Source: Pseudomonas viridiflava (GTDB taxonomy: Bacteria > Pseudomonadota > Gammaproteobacteria > Pseudomonadales > Pseudomonadaceae). From it: a stretch of DNA of 64,000 nt. The stretch spans positions 62,001 to 126,000 of the forward strand of contig NZ_UWFN01000091.1 of assembly GCF_900602065.1 (NCBI RefSeq), written 5' to 3'. The notes below the pieces were generated by a model, which ran no database searches, was not told the origin of the DNA, and was given only the letters and a program-made list of their open reading frames with translations. The number at the start of each line of letters is the position of its first letter. The first letter of the stretch is position 1. Positions 44,382 through 54,708 of the stretch are shown here, one piece after another. The translations under genes and the position numbers were made by a program.

Positions 44382-44878
44382 TTTCCGACGATAGCGATCA
44401 GTTCAACCCGCGCGATCCAAAACCTGCGGACGCGGGCAAGCCATCCAAGAGCGTCAAGCGTCGGGAAGCCCGTCAGCTTGCGACTCAGGCGCTTTACCAG
44501 TGGCACATGGCGGGTCATTCGCTGAATGAAATCGAGGCGCAGTTCCGCGTCGATAACGATTTCAAAGACGTCGACGGCCCTTATTTCAGCGAGCTGTTGC
44601 GCGGCGTGCCGACCAACATCGATGAAATCGACATCGCGCTGAAGCCTTGCCTGGACCTGACCATTGAAGAACTCGATCCGGTTGAGCTGGCCATTTTGCG
44701 CCTGTCTACCTATGAGTTGCTCAAGCGCGTCGACGTGCCATATCGCGTTGTGATCAACGAAGGCATTGAGCTGGCGAAAGTCTACGGCTCCACTGACGGC
44801 CACAAGTTCGTCAATGGCGTGCTGGACAAACTGGCCCCAAGCCTGCGTGAAGCTGAAGTGAAGGCGTACAAGCGCTAA
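44378..44878 (+). CDS. nusB: Transcription antitermination factor NusB
   Basis: 166 residues, GTG start within GTGA overlapping the ribH stop. [19 protein letters not shown] is the N-terminal RNA-binding arginine-rich helix; LRLSTYEL and [20 protein letters not shown] with [10 protein letters not shown] are the conserved core. NusB with NusE binds boxA of rRNA transcripts. The N-terminal extension of about 25 residues is common in Pseudomonas. Confidence 0.96.
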   Translation: MISDDSDQFNPRDPKPADAGKPSKSVKRREARQLATQALYQWHMAGHSLNEIEAQFRVDNDFKDVDGPYFSELLRGVPTNIDEIDIALKPCLDLTIEELDPVELAILRLSTYELLKRVDVPYRVVINEGIELAKVYGSTDGHKFVNGVLDKLAPSLREAEVKAYKR

Positions 44879-44901
44879 TTATTGCTTCGGCTGTGAGCTT
44901 C

Positions 44902-44999
44902 ATCTGTGGGAGCGAATTTATTCGCGAATGTGGTCGTGCAGACGATAAATTTCTATCGGATGTACTGGCCTCTTCGCGAATGAATTCGCTCCCACAGAT
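44902..44999. repeat. REP palindrome pair (GTGGGAGCGAATTTATTCGCGAA type)
   Basis: ATCTGTGGGAGCGAATTTAT and its inverse flank about 50 bases between nusB and thiL. It does not break the operon order. Confidence 0.88.
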
Positions 45000-45036
45000 A
45001 GACACCCACACAGCTTCAAAACAATAAGAGATCCTG

Positions 45037-46002
45037 ATGGGCGAGTTTGAGCTGATCCGCAATTACTTCGCTGCTGCGCCTTGTGCTCAAGCGGGCGAGG
45101 GTGTGGCGCTGGGGATTGGTGATGACTGCGCTTTGCTGACGCTGCCGCCCGGTGAGCAGTTGGCAATCTCGACCGATACGCTGGTCGTCGGTGTGCATTT
45201 CCCTGACGTCTGCGATCCCTTCCTCCTGGGCCAGCGTGCGCTTGGCGTTTCAGCCAGCGATCTGGCAGCCATGGGCGCAACCCCCGTTGCCTTCACCCTC
45301 GCGTTAACCCTCCCTGAAGTGTCTGCTGACTGGCTAAAGGCTTTCGCCGAAGGTTTGAACCTCATGGCACAGGGTTGCGGCTTGCAATTGGTGGGCGGTG
45401 ATACAACGCGTGGGCCATTGAGCCTCACGGTGACGGTTTTTGGCCGGGTGCCGGCGGGGCAGGCATTGACTCGCAGCGGCGCACGGCCCGGCGACCTGCT
45501 GTGTGTAGGTGGACCGTTGGGCGATGCGGCGGGCGCATTGCCCCTTGTGTTGAACCAGCGCACCACTGAGGCGTCTACCGCAGACGCCTTGTTGGCGAGG
45601 TACTGGTCGCCGCAGCCGCAACTGGCTCTTGGGTTGGCGTTGCGTGGCAAGGCTACAGCCGCTCTGGATATCTCCGATGGCCTGTTGGCCGACTGCGGCC
45701 ATATCGCACGTGCGTCACACGTCAGGTTGCTGGTTGAGCAGGACAAGCTGCCGATGTCTGAGCATTTGCTAGCCTTCACCGGGTTACAGGCTGCGCGAGA
45801 GGCTGCATTGAGTGGTGGCGACGATTATTTGCTGGCGTTCACGTTGCCATCAGAACACGTGCAGCCGTTGCTCGACGCAGGGTTGCCCATCCATGTAATC
45901 GGGCGGGTCGAGGCCGGCGAAGGCGTCGCGCTGATCGACACCAATGGTCATGACATTCCTGTCCTGGCACGCGGCTACCAACATTTTCGGGAGACACCGT
46001 GA
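45037..46002 (+). CDS. thiL: Thiamine-monophosphate kinase
   Basis: 321 residues, ATG at 45037. MGEFELIRNYF start, GIGDDCALLTLPPGEQLAIS (metal-binding Asp pair), SASDLAAMGATPVAFTLAL, and VGGDTTRGPLSLTVTVFG then DISDGLLADCGHI are the PurM-like fold motifs. It phosphorylates TMP to thiamine diphosphate. It overlaps pgpA by 4 bases. Confidence 0.96.
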   Translation: MGEFELIRNYFAAAPCAQAGEGVALGIGDDCALLTLPPGEQLAISTDTLVVGVHFPDVCDPFLLGQRALGVSASDLAAMGATPVAFTLALTLPEVSADWLKAFAEGLNLMAQGCGLQLVGGDTTRGPLSLTVTVFGRVPAGQALTRSGARPGDLLCVGGPLGDAAGALPLVLNQRTTEASTADALLARYWSPQPQLALGLALRGKATAALDISDGLLADCGHIARASHVRLLVEQDKLPMSEHLLAFTGLQAAREAALSGGDDYLLAFTLPSEHVQPLLDAGLPIHVIGRVEAGEGVALIDTNGHDIPVLARGYQHFRETP

Positions 46003-46508
46003 CAGATCATCCAAAGCAGGTCCCGGCAGAGTTCGTTCCACCGTCGGTATGGACCAACCCATGGCATTTCCTGGCGTTCGGCTTCGGTTCCGGCACGCTG
46101 CCAAAAGCACCGGGAACCTGGGGCTCCATGGTGGCTGTGCCGTTCATTCCGCTCTGGCAGATGCTCCCGGACTGGGGCTACTGGCTGATGCTCGGCATTA
46201 CCATGTTGTTCGGCTTCTGGCTGTGCGGCAAAGTCGCTGACGATCTGGGCGTGCACGATCATGAAGGCATCGTCTGGGACGAAATGGTCGGCATGTGGAT
46301 CACGCTGTGGCTCGTGCCCGAGGGGTGGGTCTGGTTGCTGGTGGGGTTTCTGGTATTCCGCTTTTTCGACATTCTCAAGCCCTGGCCAATCCACTGGATC
46401 GACCGGCATGTTCACGGTGGCGTAGGCATCATGCTCGATGATGTATTGGCGGGCGTCTTCGCTTGGGCCGCCATGCAAGGGCTGGTCTGGGCCTGGGCGT
46501 GGATTTGA
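45999..46508 (+). CDS. pgpA: Phosphatidylglycerophosphatase A
   Basis: 169 residues, GTG start at 45999. FGFGSGTLPKAPGTWGSMVA, HDHEGIVWDEMVGMW and FRFFDILKPWPIHWID are the metal-binding signature motifs, with four membrane segments between. It removes phosphate from PGP to form phosphatidylglycerol in the inner membrane. The order nusB-thiL-pgpA is the standard one. Confidence 0.95.
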   Translation: MTDHPKQVPAEFVPPSVWTNPWHFLAFGFGSGTLPKAPGTWGSMVAVPFIPLWQMLPDWGYWLMLGITMLFGFWLCGKVADDLGVHDHEGIVWDEMVGMWITLWLVPEGWVWLLVGFLVFRFFDILKPWPIHWIDRHVHGGVGIMLDDVLAGVFAWAAMQGLVWAWAWI

Positions 46509-46580
46509 GCTGAAAATATAACCCTGTAGGAGCGGCCCCGGTGTCCCTGATACCACGCTGTTGCGTAGCAAACACAGTAC

Positions 46581-46687
46581 CTGTAGGAGTGAGCTTGCTC
46601 GCGATTCGGTCTGTCAGTCGATGAATATATCGCCTGTGCTGACGCTATCGCGAGCAAGGTGGAGCGCCACCCCGGTCACTCCTACAG
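46581..46687. repeat. REP pair with an inserted mini-hairpin
   Basis: CTGTAGGAGTGAGCTTGCTC and an inverse unit in which an 18-base block replaces two bases; the block contains GGTGGAGCGCCACC (46658-46671), a perfect small hairpin. A partial REP unit also lies at 46524-46540. Confidence 0.8.
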
Positions 46688-46812
46688 TAGATTCTCATCA
46701 ATCTAACTTCCCGATCTGTATGGTCGACAATTCGGCATAAGCGTCTACAGGGGCGTGCTGTTACAATGCGTGCCTTGCGAATTTCCAGTCCCATACTGAT
46801 CAGGAGCACACG

Positions 46813-47430
46813 GTGCCCGTCGTATTTGTAGCCGCTTCCAAGCTGCCTACCCCTTTTGCCGAATTCACCATGCATGGCTTTCTTGAGCATGCGACCGGTC
46901 GTGAACACCTCGTGTTGAGCCTGGGCGACGTATCCGATGGCGCTCCGGTGCTGGGGCGCGTTCATTCCGAATGCCTGACCGGCGACGCGTTGTTCAGTCA
47001 GCGCTGCGATTGCGGTTCTCAACTCGAAGCAGCTTTGCGTGCCATCGCGTCTGAAGGTCGCGGTGTTTTGCTGTACTTGCGTCAGGAAGGTCGTGGCATT
47101 GGCCTGCTGAACAAGATCCGTGCGTATGAATTGCAGGACGGCGGCGCTGACACCGTTGAAGCCAATGAACGTCTGGGTTTTGCCGCTGACCAGCGCGACT
47201 ACGCCATTTGCCTGCCAATGCTGCAGCACTTGGGTGTCGATGCGCTGCGCTTGATGACCAACAACCCGCGCAAGGTTAAAGCCTTGACCGAAATGGGCAT
47301 CAACGTCGCTGAGCGCGTGCCGTTGCACACCGGTCATAACCCGCACAACAAACTGTACCTGGCCACCAAGGCCGGCAAGCTCGGCCACATGATGGGCAAC
47401 GAGCATCAGGGCGAGGCTGATCGCGCTTGA
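46813..47430 (+). CDS. ribA: GTP cyclohydrolase II
   Basis: 205 residues, GTG start. [20 protein letters not shown] carries the three zinc-binding cysteines, followed by [20 protein letters not shown] with the catalytic residues and [10 protein letters not shown] for GTP binding. It opens GTP to start riboflavin synthesis. This free-standing enzyme compensates for the degenerate C-terminal half of RibBA. The stop overlaps the next gene's TTG start. Confidence 0.96.
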   Translation: MPVVFVAASKLPTPFAEFTMHGFLEHATGREHLVLSLGDVSDGAPVLGRVHSECLTGDALFSQRCDCGSQLEAALRAIASEGRGVLLYLRQEGRGIGLLNKIRAYELQDGGADTVEANERLGFAADQRDYAICLPMLQHLGVDALRLMTNNPRKVKALTEMGINVAERVPLHTGHNPHNKLYLATKAGKLGHMMGNEHQGEADRA

Positions 47431-47846
47431 ACCGCAACAACACCAGACGCCGCTTCGCCCTCGCGTGGTGGTGGCAACTGGTGTTGACCCTGGCGCCGCT
47501 GTTTGTGATCAGTGGCGCGTTCGATAGCAAAAACGCCATTCTTCCTGTTTTGGCGATGCCATTCTTCGTGGCAGGCCTGCTGTCGATGTTTGTCAGCCTA
47601 AGGCCCTTCGGCCGCTATAAACATGCACTGATCGCCACTGGCGCTGCCCGTGACACCCCCGAAGAACCCGCCGCCTGGATCGCCCTCGCGGACGCCCGCC
47701 GTGTAGCGTTTCTTGCCGCTGGATTGCCCGCCTGGATTGCGGCGCTGGCTGTCTTTGTCGGGCTGGAAACGGTGCCATTGTTGCTGCTGGCGTTTTCCAG
47801 TGTGGTGCTTCTGTACCTCTACCGCATACCCCGGCAACTAGCGTGA
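47427..47846 (+). CDS. Small membrane protein coupled to ribA
   Basis: 139 residues, probable TTG start at 47427 overlapping the ribA stop. Four hydrophobic segments ([71 protein letters not shown]) indicate an inner membrane protein. Related genes are sometimes labelled MFS transporter, but it is far too short for that. Function unknown; the overlap suggests co-expression with ribA. Confidence 0.7.
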   Translation: MNRNNTRRRFALAWWWQLVLTLAPLFVISGAFDSKNAILPVLAMPFFVAGLLSMFVSLRPFGRYKHALIATGAARDTPEEPAAWIALADARRVAFLAAGLPAWIAALAVFVGLETVPLLLLAFSSVVLLYLYRIPRQLA

Positions 47847-47857
47847 AGTACTGCCCC

Positions 47858-47931
47858 CTGTAGGAGCTGCCGAAGGCTGCGAAAGCATTTTCATGGCAGA
47901 CCGAATTCGCAGCCTGCGGCAGCTCCTACAG
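47858..47931. repeat. Long palindrome of the CTGTAGGAGCTGCCGAAGG type
   Basis: Same family as 32543-32618: CTGTAGGAGCTGCCGAAGGC with an imperfect inverse (GCCTGCGGCAGCTCCTACAG). Confidence 0.85.
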
Positions 47932-47967
47932 ACGCTGTTTGTACTTGCGTGAAAAAAGGAAATTCCC

Positions 47968-48600
47968 ATGAACGGACCGGACCCCAAAAACCCCCACCCG
48001 ATGAACGGTTTCCCGCAGGTGTGCTTCATTAAAAACACCGTGAGCAATCCAAACATCATCGTGGGCGATTACACCTACTACGATGACCCCGAAGACTCGG
48101 GAAACTTCGAGCGCAACGTGCTTTATCATTTCCCGTTCATTGGCGACAAACTGATCATCGGTAAATTCTGCGCGTTGGCCAGAGGCACCAAATTCATCAT
48201 GAACGGTGCCAACCACAAGATTAGCGGCATCTCTACTTATCCGTTTCAGATCTTTGGCAATGGCTGGGAGAAGGTCACGCCTGAATCTGGTGACTTGCCC
48301 TACAAAAGCGACACCGTTGTGGGTAACGATGTGTGGATGGGCTACGACGTGCTGGTCATGCCGGGTGTGAAGATCGGCGACGGGGCGATTATTTCTTCGC
48401 GCTCGGTCGTCGTCAGTGATGTCCCGGCGTACAGCGTTGTTGGCGGCAATCCAGCCAAAGTCCTGAAGCACCGCTTCCCTGCTGAAGTCAGCGAGCGACT
48501 TTTGGCCATTGCCTGGTGGGACTGGCCGATAGAGAAAATCACCCGGAATCTGCAAGTGATCGTTTCAGGTGATATCGAGGCGTTACAGGCAGCGGTTTAG
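47968..48600 (+). CDS. Xenobiotic acetyltransferase, Vat/CatB type
   Basis: 210 residues, ATG at 47968. A left-handed beta-helix (hexapeptide repeats, for example IIGKFCALARGTKF and VVGNDVWMGYDVLVMPGVKI) with the family loop containing the catalytic His in MNGANHKISG and the WWDWPIEKI C-terminal motif. This is the type that acetylates streptogramin A or chloramphenicol. In Pseudomonas such chromosomal copies usually have low or unknown activity; resistance is not shown by sequence alone. Confidence 0.9.
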   Translation: MNGPDPKNPHPMNGFPQVCFIKNTVSNPNIIVGDYTYYDDPEDSGNFERNVLYHFPFIGDKLIIGKFCALARGTKFIMNGANHKISGISTYPFQIFGNGWEKVTPESGDLPYKSDTVVGNDVWMGYDVLVMPGVKIGDGAIISSRSVVVSDVPAYSVVGGNPAKVLKHRFPAEVSERLLAIAWWDWPIEKITRNLQVIVSGDIEALQAAV

Positions 48601-48666
48601 TGCAGTATCAGTGGCGGGGAGAGCGGTTATCAACAACGCATACTCATCGAGTTGAAATGCAATCCA

Positions 48667-48757
48667 CTGTAGGAGTGAGCTTGCTCGCGATGCGGTGTCC
48701 TGGTCGACGAATTTATCGTTTCCACGGACGCTATCGCGAGCAAGCTCACTCCTACAG
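48667..48757. repeat. REP palindrome pair (GTAGGAGTGAGCTTGCTCGCGAT type)
   Basis: CTGTAGGAGTGAGCTTGCTC and its inverse between the convergent acetyltransferase and dxs genes. Confidence 0.88.
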
Positions 48758-48768
48758 GACTGTTGTAA

Positions 48769-50664
48769 TCAGCCAATCAACGCCAGTCGCTCGTTGATCG
48801 CCGCTTCGATACCCGCCTCATCCAATCCACACTCAGCCAGCATTTGTGCAGGCTTGGCGTGTTCGACGTAGACATCCGGCAAGCCAAGGTGCAGCACGGA
48901 CTTGAGGATGTTCTCCCGTGCCAGAAACTCGCTGACAGCGGCACCAGCACCGCCCATCACGGCGTTTTCTTCTAAGGTGACAAGCAGTTCGTGATTGGCT
49001 GCGGCTTCGCGAATCAGCTCTTCGTCGATGGGTTTGACGAAGCGCATGTCGATCACCGTCGCGTCGATTTTTTCCGCTACTTTCAGGGCTTCGGTCAACT
49101 GCACACCGAACACCAGAATGGCAACGCCCTGGCCGTTACGGCGGACGATACCTTTACCAATCTGGATAGGCGCCAGACTGCTGTCGATCACTGCATTGGG
49201 GCCGGTGCCGCGAGGATAACGCACGGCAGCCGGGCCGTTATGCAGGTAGCCGGTGCTGAGCATCAGGCGCAGTTCATTTTCGTCGCTAGGCGTCATGACC
49301 ACGATGCCGGGTATGCAGCGCAGGTACGACAAATCGAAACTGCCTGCGTGAGTCGGACCGTCTTCGCCAACCAGGCCTGCACGGTCAATGGCGAACAGGA
49401 CGTCGAGGTTCTGCACAGCTACGTCATGCACCAACTGGTCATAGCCGCGTTGCAGGAATGTGGAATAGATCGCCACCACCGGCTTGATGCCTTCGCAAGC
49501 CATGCCCGCTGCCAACGTAACGGCGTGCTGCTCGGCAATGGCTACGTCGAAGTAGCGCTCGGGGAAGCGTTCGCTGAACTCGACCAGATCCGAGCCTTCC
49601 TTCATCGCAGGGGTAATACCCACCAGACGCGAATCGGCCTCGGCCATATCACAGAGCCACTGACCGAATACGCCAGAATATTTTGGCCCGCTGGCCTTTT
49701 TCGGCGCCGCTGCCGGAGCATTCAAAGGCTCCAGCTTGGTAATGGCGTGGTAGCCGATCGGATCGACTTCGGCAGGCGCGAAGCCCTTACCTTTCTTGGT
49801 CACCACATGCAGGAACTGCGGACCTTTGAGATCACGCATGTTACGCAGCGTCGCGATCAGGGTGGGCAGGTCGTGGCCGTCGATTGGCCCAATGTAGTTC
49901 CAGCCCAGCTCTTCGAACAGGGTGCCAGGCACCAGCATGCCTTTCGCGTACTCCTCGGTACGGCGGGCAATTTCCCACGCGCCGGGCAGGCGCGACAGGA
50001 CCTTTTTGCTGCCTTCACGCATGCTGCTGTAAGTACGGCTGGAAAGGATCTTGGCCAGATAATTCGACAGACCGCCGACGTTGCGTGAGATCGACATGTC
50101 GTTATCGTTGAGGATAACGAGCATGTTGGCGGCGACTTCAGGCGCATGGTTCAGCGCCTCGAAAGCCATACCCGCGGTCAGCGCGCCGTCACCGATCACG
50201 GCGATGGACTTGCGGTCGCTGCCTTGCAGGCGGGCGGCAATGGCCATGCCCAGTGCGGCGCTGATAGAGGTGCTGGAGTGACCGACGCCAAAAGTGTCGT
50301 ACTCGCTCTCGCTGCGGCGCGGGAAGGCAGCAACCCCGTCCTTCTGGCGCAGGGTGTTCATGCGCTGGCGACGGCCGGTGAGGATCTTGTGCGGATACGC
50401 CTGATGGCCCACGTCCCAGACCAAACGGTCGTCCGGGGTATCGAAGACGTAATGCAGGGCGATGGTCAGCTCGATCACACCCAGCCCGGCACCGAAGTGC
50501 CCGCCGGTCTGGCCAACGGAATAGAGCAGCTCCAGGCGCAGTTCATCGGCCAGGGCTTCCAGCTCGGCTTCGCCCAGGCGACGCAAGCCGTCCGGCGTTT
50601 CAGCGCGGTCGAGCAGCGGCGTGGTTGGGCGCACGCGGGGAATCTCTTTAAACGTCGTGGGCAT
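48769..50664 (-). CDS. dxs: 1-deoxy-D-xylulose-5-phosphate synthase
   Basis: 631 residues. [35 protein letters not shown], the thiamine-diphosphate motif [17 protein letters not shown]...[10 protein letters not shown] and the C-terminal [16 protein letters not shown] are all present. It condenses pyruvate and glyceraldehyde-3-phosphate into DXP, the precursor for isoprenoids, thiamine and pyridoxal. Last gene of the xseB-ispA-dxs cluster; length is typical. Confidence 0.97.
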   Translation of the reverse strand: MPTTFKEIPRVRPTTPLLDRAETPDGLRRLGEAELEALADELRLELLYSVGQTGGHFGAGLGVIELTIALHYVFDTPDDRLVWDVGHQAYPHKILTGRRQRMNTLRQKDGVAAFPRRSESEYDTFGVGHSSTSISAALGMAIAARLQGSDRKSIAVIGDGALTAGMAFEALNHAPEVAANMLVILNDNDMSISRNVGGLSNYLAKILSSRTYSSMREGSKKVLSRLPGAWEIARRTEEYAKGMLVPGTLFEELGWNYIGPIDGHDLPTLIATLRNMRDLKGPQFLHVVTKKGKGFAPAEVDPIGYHAITKLEPLNAPAAAPKKASGPKYSGVFGQWLCDMAEADSRLVGITPAMKEGSDLVEFSERFPERYFDVAIAEQHAVTLAAGMACEGIKPVVAIYSTFLQRGYDQLVHDVAVQNLDVLFAIDRAGLVGEDGPTHAGSFDLSYLRCIPGIVVMTPSDENELRLMLSTGYLHNGPAAVRYPRGTGPNAVIDSSLAPIQIGKGIVRRNGQGVAILVFGVQLTEALKVAEKIDATVIDMRFVKPIDEELIREAAANHELLVTLEENAVMGGAGAAVSEFLARENILKSVLHLGLPDVYVEHAKPAQMLAECGLDEAGIEAAINERLALIG

Positions 50665-50824
50665 CAGGCGAATCGTTATAAGTAAAAGAGGCGGCAGTTT
50701 ACCTGATGCATCGCATGCTGCCCATGAAGTGCAGCCGCTGATGCGCAGGCAAACCTGTCAAACACAAGTATCTGACCCGGCCGATCAAAGCCGGTTCTAG
50801 ATATTTTCGGTTCCGGATTCGGGT

Positions 50825-51712
50825 TCAGTTACGCCGTTCGACGATGTAGCGGGCCAGTTCGCGCAACGGCTCAGCCGACGCGTCGAATGGTCGCAGGGCG
50901 TCGATGGCCTGATCTCGTAGTTGCAAGGCATATTGCCGGGCGGGCTCCAGCCCCAGCAACGCCGGGTAAGTCGGCTTGTCGCGAGCGATGTCTGCACCCT
51001 GGCGTTTGCCGAGAGTTTCGGTATCGCTCTCAACGTCGAGAATGTCGTCCTGCACCTGGAAAGCCAGACCGATGGCACGGGCATAGACTTGCAGCGCATC
51101 AAGCCGGGCCTGATCGGCATTGCCGCTGGATAGGGCACCGAGCTTTACGCTGGCTTCGATCAGCGCGCCGGTCTTGTGCCGGTGCATGAACTCCAGCGCC
51201 GCCTGATCCAGTTTCAAACCCACCGAACCCAGGTCTATTGCCTGACCACCGACCATACCGGCAGGGCCAGCAGCCAATGCCAGGGTATTCACCATTTGCA
51301 ATCGTGTATCTGCGTCCTGCGAGGTCAGTCGTGGGTCGAGCAGGGCAGTAAAAGCCAGGCTCTGCAGACCGTCACCGGCAAGAATCGCGCAGGCCTCATC
51401 GAATGCCTTGTGGGTGGTTGGCTGCCCGCGACGCAGATCGTCGTCGTCCATGGCGGGCAAGTCGTCGTGAACCAGCGAGTAAGCGTGGATCAGTTCAACC
51501 GCGCAAGCTGCACCGTTGGCGTCTTCTGCATTGCCGCCCATCGATTCGCAAGCGGCGTAGGCCAGCAATGGGCGTACCCGTTTGCCGCCGTTCATCACGC
51601 TGTAGCGCATGGCAGCATACAGGCGAGTCAACTCTGGAGCGGGTGCTGCAAACAGACCTTCCAGCGCCGCGTTGACGCGGGTCTGACTCAGTGCCTGATA
51701 GGTCGCGATCAT
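50825..51712 (-). CDS. ispA: Farnesyl diphosphate synthase
   Basis: 295 residues, ATG at 51712 overlapping xseB by 4 bases. Two aspartate-rich motifs are visible: [20 protein letters not shown] (DDxxxxD, first) and [15 protein letters not shown] (second), with [15 protein letters not shown] near the N-terminus. It makes farnesyl diphosphate from IPP and DMAPP, using products of the Dxs pathway. Dxs lies 160 bases further downstream. Confidence 0.96.
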   Translation of the reverse strand: MIATYQALSQTRVNAALEGLFAAPAPELTRLYAAMRYSVMNGGKRVRPLLAYAACESMGGNAEDANGAACAVELIHAYSLVHDDLPAMDDDDLRRGQPTTHKAFDEACAILAGDGLQSLAFTALLDPRLTSQDADTRLQMVNTLALAAGPAGMVGGQAIDLGSVGLKLDQAALEFMHRHKTGALIEASVKLGALSSGNADQARLDALQVYARAIGLAFQVQDDILDVESDTETLGKRQGADIARDKPTYPALLGLEPARQYALQLRDQAIDALRPFDASAEPLRELARYIVERRN

Positions 51713-51951
51713 TCAGGTTGTTCCGCGTCGAATGGCTCTTCGGCCAGTTCACCGTCGCGCTCAAGCAGCACCTGAACCTTCTGTTCGGCCTGCGCCAGGG
51801 CACCCTGGCAATCGCGGGTCAGGCGAATACCCTGCTCGAAGGCGGTCAGCGAGTCTTCCAACGACAACTCGCCATTCTCCAGACGCTCTACCAGCGTTTG
51901 CAGATCAGCGAGGGATTGTTCGAAATCCAGTGCAGCTTTCTTGCGGGCCAT
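51709..51951 (-). CDS. xseB: Exodeoxyribonuclease VII small subunit
   Basis: 80 residues, ATG at 51951. The helical hairpin [20 protein letters not shown] then [20 protein letters not shown] is the XseB signature. It joins XseA to degrade single-stranded DNA. First gene of the xseB-ispA-dxs cluster, overlapping ispA by 4 bases. Confidence 0.95.
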   Translation of the reverse strand: MARKKAALDFEQSLADLQTLVERLENGELSLEDSLTAFEQGIRLTRDCQGALAQAEQKVQVLLERDGELAEEPFDAEQPE

Positions 51952-52056
51952 GGGGGCTATTCCGGTAGAGGTTAAACCGGCGCGACACTAGCAGAGCGAG
52001 GGCTGAGGAGCAAATGGCAGGGGCAGGAAGCGACTCGATTCCTGCCGCAAAAACCT

Positions 52057-52530
52057 TTATTTAATAGCCATTTTGCTATCCAGCGATATTCGTCCTGCGC
52101 CGCGACCTATAACGATCAGTAGCAGGCCCGCCCAGGCAAGATGCGTCGCCCAGGCATCCGGGTAAACGAATACCTGAATCACCAAGGTCATGATCAGCAG
52201 AGCCAGCGCAGATAGACGGGTGAACAGCCCAATGATCAACAGCAACGGGAATAAATGCTCTGCGTAGGTGGCTATATGAGCGGCCAGAATCGGTGAAATC
52301 AACGGCAGGTCGTATTCCATGCGAAACAGCTCATAGGTATTCGGATTAATAGAGATAAGGCCCTCAACCTTGGTGCGTCCAGACATCAGAAATATGGCGG
52401 CAATCGAGACTCGGGCAATCAGCGACAGCAGGCTGTCGCTTATCTGTCGCTGCAAGCGTTCGGTCAGATCATTCCAATAAGCGCGCATATGCTGCGAGGG
52501 GGTGACCGGTTTGGTTTTTGGCATGTCCAT
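52057..52530 (-). CDS. DoxX-family membrane protein of bufferin operon
   Basis: 157 residues. Four membrane segments and DoxX features: [38 protein letters not shown] and [20 protein letters not shown]. DoxX proteins are quinone/thiol-linked membrane proteins. It follows bufC by 17 bases and is the last gene of the operon; a DoxX subunit is a usual companion of DUF692 operons. Its exact task is unknown. Confidence 0.85.
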   Translation of the reverse strand: MDMPKTKPVTPSQHMRAYWNDLTERLQRQISDSLLSLIARVSIAAIFLMSGRTKVEGLISINPNTYELFRMEYDLPLISPILAAHIATYAEHLFPLLLIIGLFTRLSALALLIMTLVIQVFVYPDAWATHLAWAGLLLIVIGRGAGRISLDSKMAIK

Positions 52531-52547
52531 AAATGTTTCCAGAATTA

Positions 52548-53306
52548 TTATTGGTTGGATTCAGCTGCCGCGAAGGTATTGGCAGCTATCAGGTGAACAA
52601 GCAGGGTGTTCAGATCGAGGTCAGGTTCTTTATCTAGTGCGAGTTCAGCGGCGCGCTCTAAGGAGAGCTCCATGGCGCAACCGTCAAGAAAGGCGCAGCC
52701 GCCGACACTGAGTGGGTGCCATATGACCTGGCCGGCATTTCTGGTCAAAAGTGCGCCCTCACCTTGCCAGTTCAGGTTTGTTGGTACTTCCAGCTGAGCC
52801 CGGTTTAGATGCCAGAGCGTGTAAGCGGGATGACTCGCAAACCATATCCAGCGCGCGGCCTGTTTTGGCTTGAGGCGCGTACTCAATAGCGTTTGCTCAT
52901 CCGGGGTTGCGAAAGTCTGGATATCAAAGCCTGGCTCTTCGGTCGCGCTATGCACCGCAATCCACAGCAGATCCAGCCTAGCGACATCGCTCAGGTAAGG
53001 CAGTGTGTTGGCCTGTTCGAAGGTATCGAGAAAGTCCGGAAATTCCGCACCGTAAAAAAGTAGTCGAGGGTCTGAAGGCGGTGATTGCTTCGCGTACCGA
53101 ATGGCTGCCGCTTGAAACCACTGATGGCCTACCAGCCGTTCAATGGTCGGGAAATTGGCCATTAACGCATCAACAGCTGCCTTTACGACCGTATTGCGGT
53201 AAACCTCAAAGCCGGTTTGCTGGCTGATGTTGAGCAACGTCCCTTGCCCGTCTCCATACAGTTGGCTGATGAACTCGTCCTGAAATTCGCTCAATGAAAG
53301 GTTCAT
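52548..53306 (-). CDS. bufC: BufC, DUF2063 DNA-binding-domain-like partner protein
   Basis: 252 residues, start ATG overlapping the bufB stop by 4 bases. [20 protein letters not shown], then [20 protein letters not shown] and FRNTV-like YRNTVV at the N-terminus match the DUF2063 domain, followed by a C-terminal region like a recruitment domain. In bufferin systems this partner binds the precursor peptide and presents it to the DUF692 oxidase. No enzyme motif of its own. Confidence 0.88.
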   Translation of the reverse strand: MNLSLSEFQDEFISQLYGDGQGTLLNISQQTGFEVYRNTVVKAAVDALMANFPTIERLVGHQWFQAAAIRYAKQSPPSDPRLLFYGAEFPDFLDTFEQANTLPYLSDVARLDLLWIAVHSATEEPGFDIQTFATPDEQTLLSTRLKPKQAARWIWFASHPAYTLWHLNRAQLEVPTNLNWQGEGALLTRNAGQVIWHPLSVGGCAFLDGCAMELSLERAAELALDKEPDLDLNTLLVHLIAANTFAAAESNQ

Positions 53307-54145
53307 GGGCTAAGTTCCGGTTCGTTGTGCAGTATCGATTGGGCGATATTGCGCTCAGCGAGCAGGCAGTCGAATGCAGGTAACTGGTCATCGCGTTCGA
53401 TCAGCGTCGGTCGAGGCCCAGCGTGGGTTATCAGATGACGGTAAAGCGACCAGACACTTTTTGAAACCGGTGAGTCATGGCTATCGATCAGTAGCGATGA
53501 GGCCCCTGCATCCAGAGCATGACCGGCCAGATGTATCTCTGTTATGGCTTGGACAGGGAACTGATCAATGTAGTGTTTGGCATCGAAGCCCAGATTATGG
53601 GCACTGATATGAACGTTATTGACGTCCAGCAGTAAGCCGCAGCCGGTTCGGCCGGCAAGCTCTTTCAGAAAGTCGACCTCACTCCAGTCATGACCTTCAA
53701 GCTTCAAGTAGTGGGTGGGGTTTTCAACCGAGATCTTGCGCCCGAGCGTATCCTGCGCTCGTTGAATATTGTCGATGATGCGGATGAGCGCAGCGTTACT
53801 GCGAGGGAAGGGAAGCAGGTCGGGGTAGTACCGACCTCGCCATGTTGACCAGGCAAGATGCTCCGAAATGAGCACAGGCTGCAGACGATCAGCAAGAGCC
53901 TTCAGGCGTCGCAGGTGTTCCACATCCGGTGGGCAGTCGGCCGCCAGCGACAAGGAAACACCATGCAGCGATAGCGAGTGCTGATCACCAATAGCCTCCA
54001 GCCAATCAATACGCGGACCGCCGCCGATCATGTAGTTTTCCGGATGGACTTCGAACCAGAGCCCATGACTCCTGCTTTCGAGCGCCTCTGCAAAATGCTC
54101 CGCTTTAAGGCCGAGTCCGGCGCCCATCACTGGATTTTTGTTCAT
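53303..54145 (-). CDS. bufB: BufB, DUF692 multinuclear iron oxidase (MNIO)
   Basis: 280 residues. A TIM-barrel with the metal-binding motifs of DUF692: [62 protein letters not shown] and LIERD. The enzyme modifies cysteines of the BufA precursor to thiooxazoles, which bind copper. The gene starts 27 bases after the readthrough end of bufA1 and overlaps bufC by 4 bases. All the catalytic positions I can identify look intact, in contrast to the damaged substrate gene. Confidence 0.93.
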   Translation of the reverse strand: MNKNPVMGAGLGLKAEHFAEALESRSHGLWFEVHPENYMIGGGPRIDWLEAIGDQHSLSLHGVSLSLAADCPPDVEHLRRLKALADRLQPVLISEHLAWSTWRGRYYPDLLPFPRSNAALIRIIDNIQRAQDTLGRKISVENPTHYLKLEGHDWSEVDFLKELAGRTGCGLLLDVNNVHISAHNLGFDAKHYIDQFPVQAITEIHLAGHALDAGASSLLIDSHDSPVSKSVWSLYRHLITHAGPRPTLIERDDQLPAFDCLLAERNIAQSILHNEPELSP

Positions 54146-54172
54146 GACCGGCAGTTCTCCGTAATGACGCCT

Positions 54173-54448
54173 TTACATTGCTTTAAGGGTGCCCATGCCC
54201 TTCGGGGTGGTGATCGATGTACATGTCCCTGCCGGAACTTATTTCCACGCATCAGCCTGATAGTCGGTTTTGGACGAGCCTGCGCAAGAGGTGCCTGCGC
54301 CTGCCTTGCAATCATTTTTGCCTGCCAGCGAAATGCCGTAGCAACGTTCTTTGGCTCCCTCTTTTGCGGCCGGGGTTTCTGCCGCCATGGCGGTGGCAGC
54401 AAAAGACGAAAGGGCGATGGCGAGAGCGGCGGTTTTTATGTTGTTCAT
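54173..54448 (-). pseudogene. bufA1: BufA1 (DUF2282) bufferin precursor with in-frame TAA
   Basis: ATG at 54448 follows CGGAGA. A signal peptide ([20 protein letters not shown], cut after AMA) leads to a mature part with ERCYG, NDCKAG and GTSCAG, three of the four family cysteines. After DYQADAWK a TAA (54239-54241) stops translation, but the same frame continues for 21 codons, VPAGTCTSITTPKGMGTLKA and Met, ending at TAA 54173-54175. That tail carries the fourth cysteine (GTC) and the KG-G-L pattern typical of DUF2282 proteins. One base change (TAT or TAC to TAA) explains it. The truncated product would be 69 residues. Confidence 0.88.
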
Positions 54449-54522
54449 ATTGTTTTCTCCGAGAATGATTGTTGGGGCACTCACCAACGCCGAAGAGCGC
54501 TGAAATGCGGGCCAACAGGTAA

Positions 54523-54548
54523 TTCGCCCGTTTCCGGAATCGGGTTAC
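54523..54548 (-). promoter_or_regulatory. EcfF-type promoter of bufA1
   Basis: On the minus strand GTAACC (54543-54548) and CGAA (54523-54526) are separated by exactly 16 bases, the consensus I recall for Caulobacter SigF (GTAACC-N16-CGAA). The leader to the bufA1 ATG would be about 65 bases. Confidence 0.75.
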
Positions 54549-54708
54549 AGCTACGCATAAATATTTTTGGAAATTCTTTGCCGGATGCTGGTGCTGGATG
54601 GATTCGGCAGACTCGCTGCGTTGCATGAACTATCCATACTCAGCGCGTGATCGGGAGCGCCAGGGACGTCGGGCTCCCCACGTGGCTGGGAAATATTTTT
54701 GTATACCT

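Noticed and set aside
47968..48600. Calling the Vat/CatB-type gene an acquired resistance gene
   Set aside because: It sits in core context with no mobile element; family membership alone does not show resistance.
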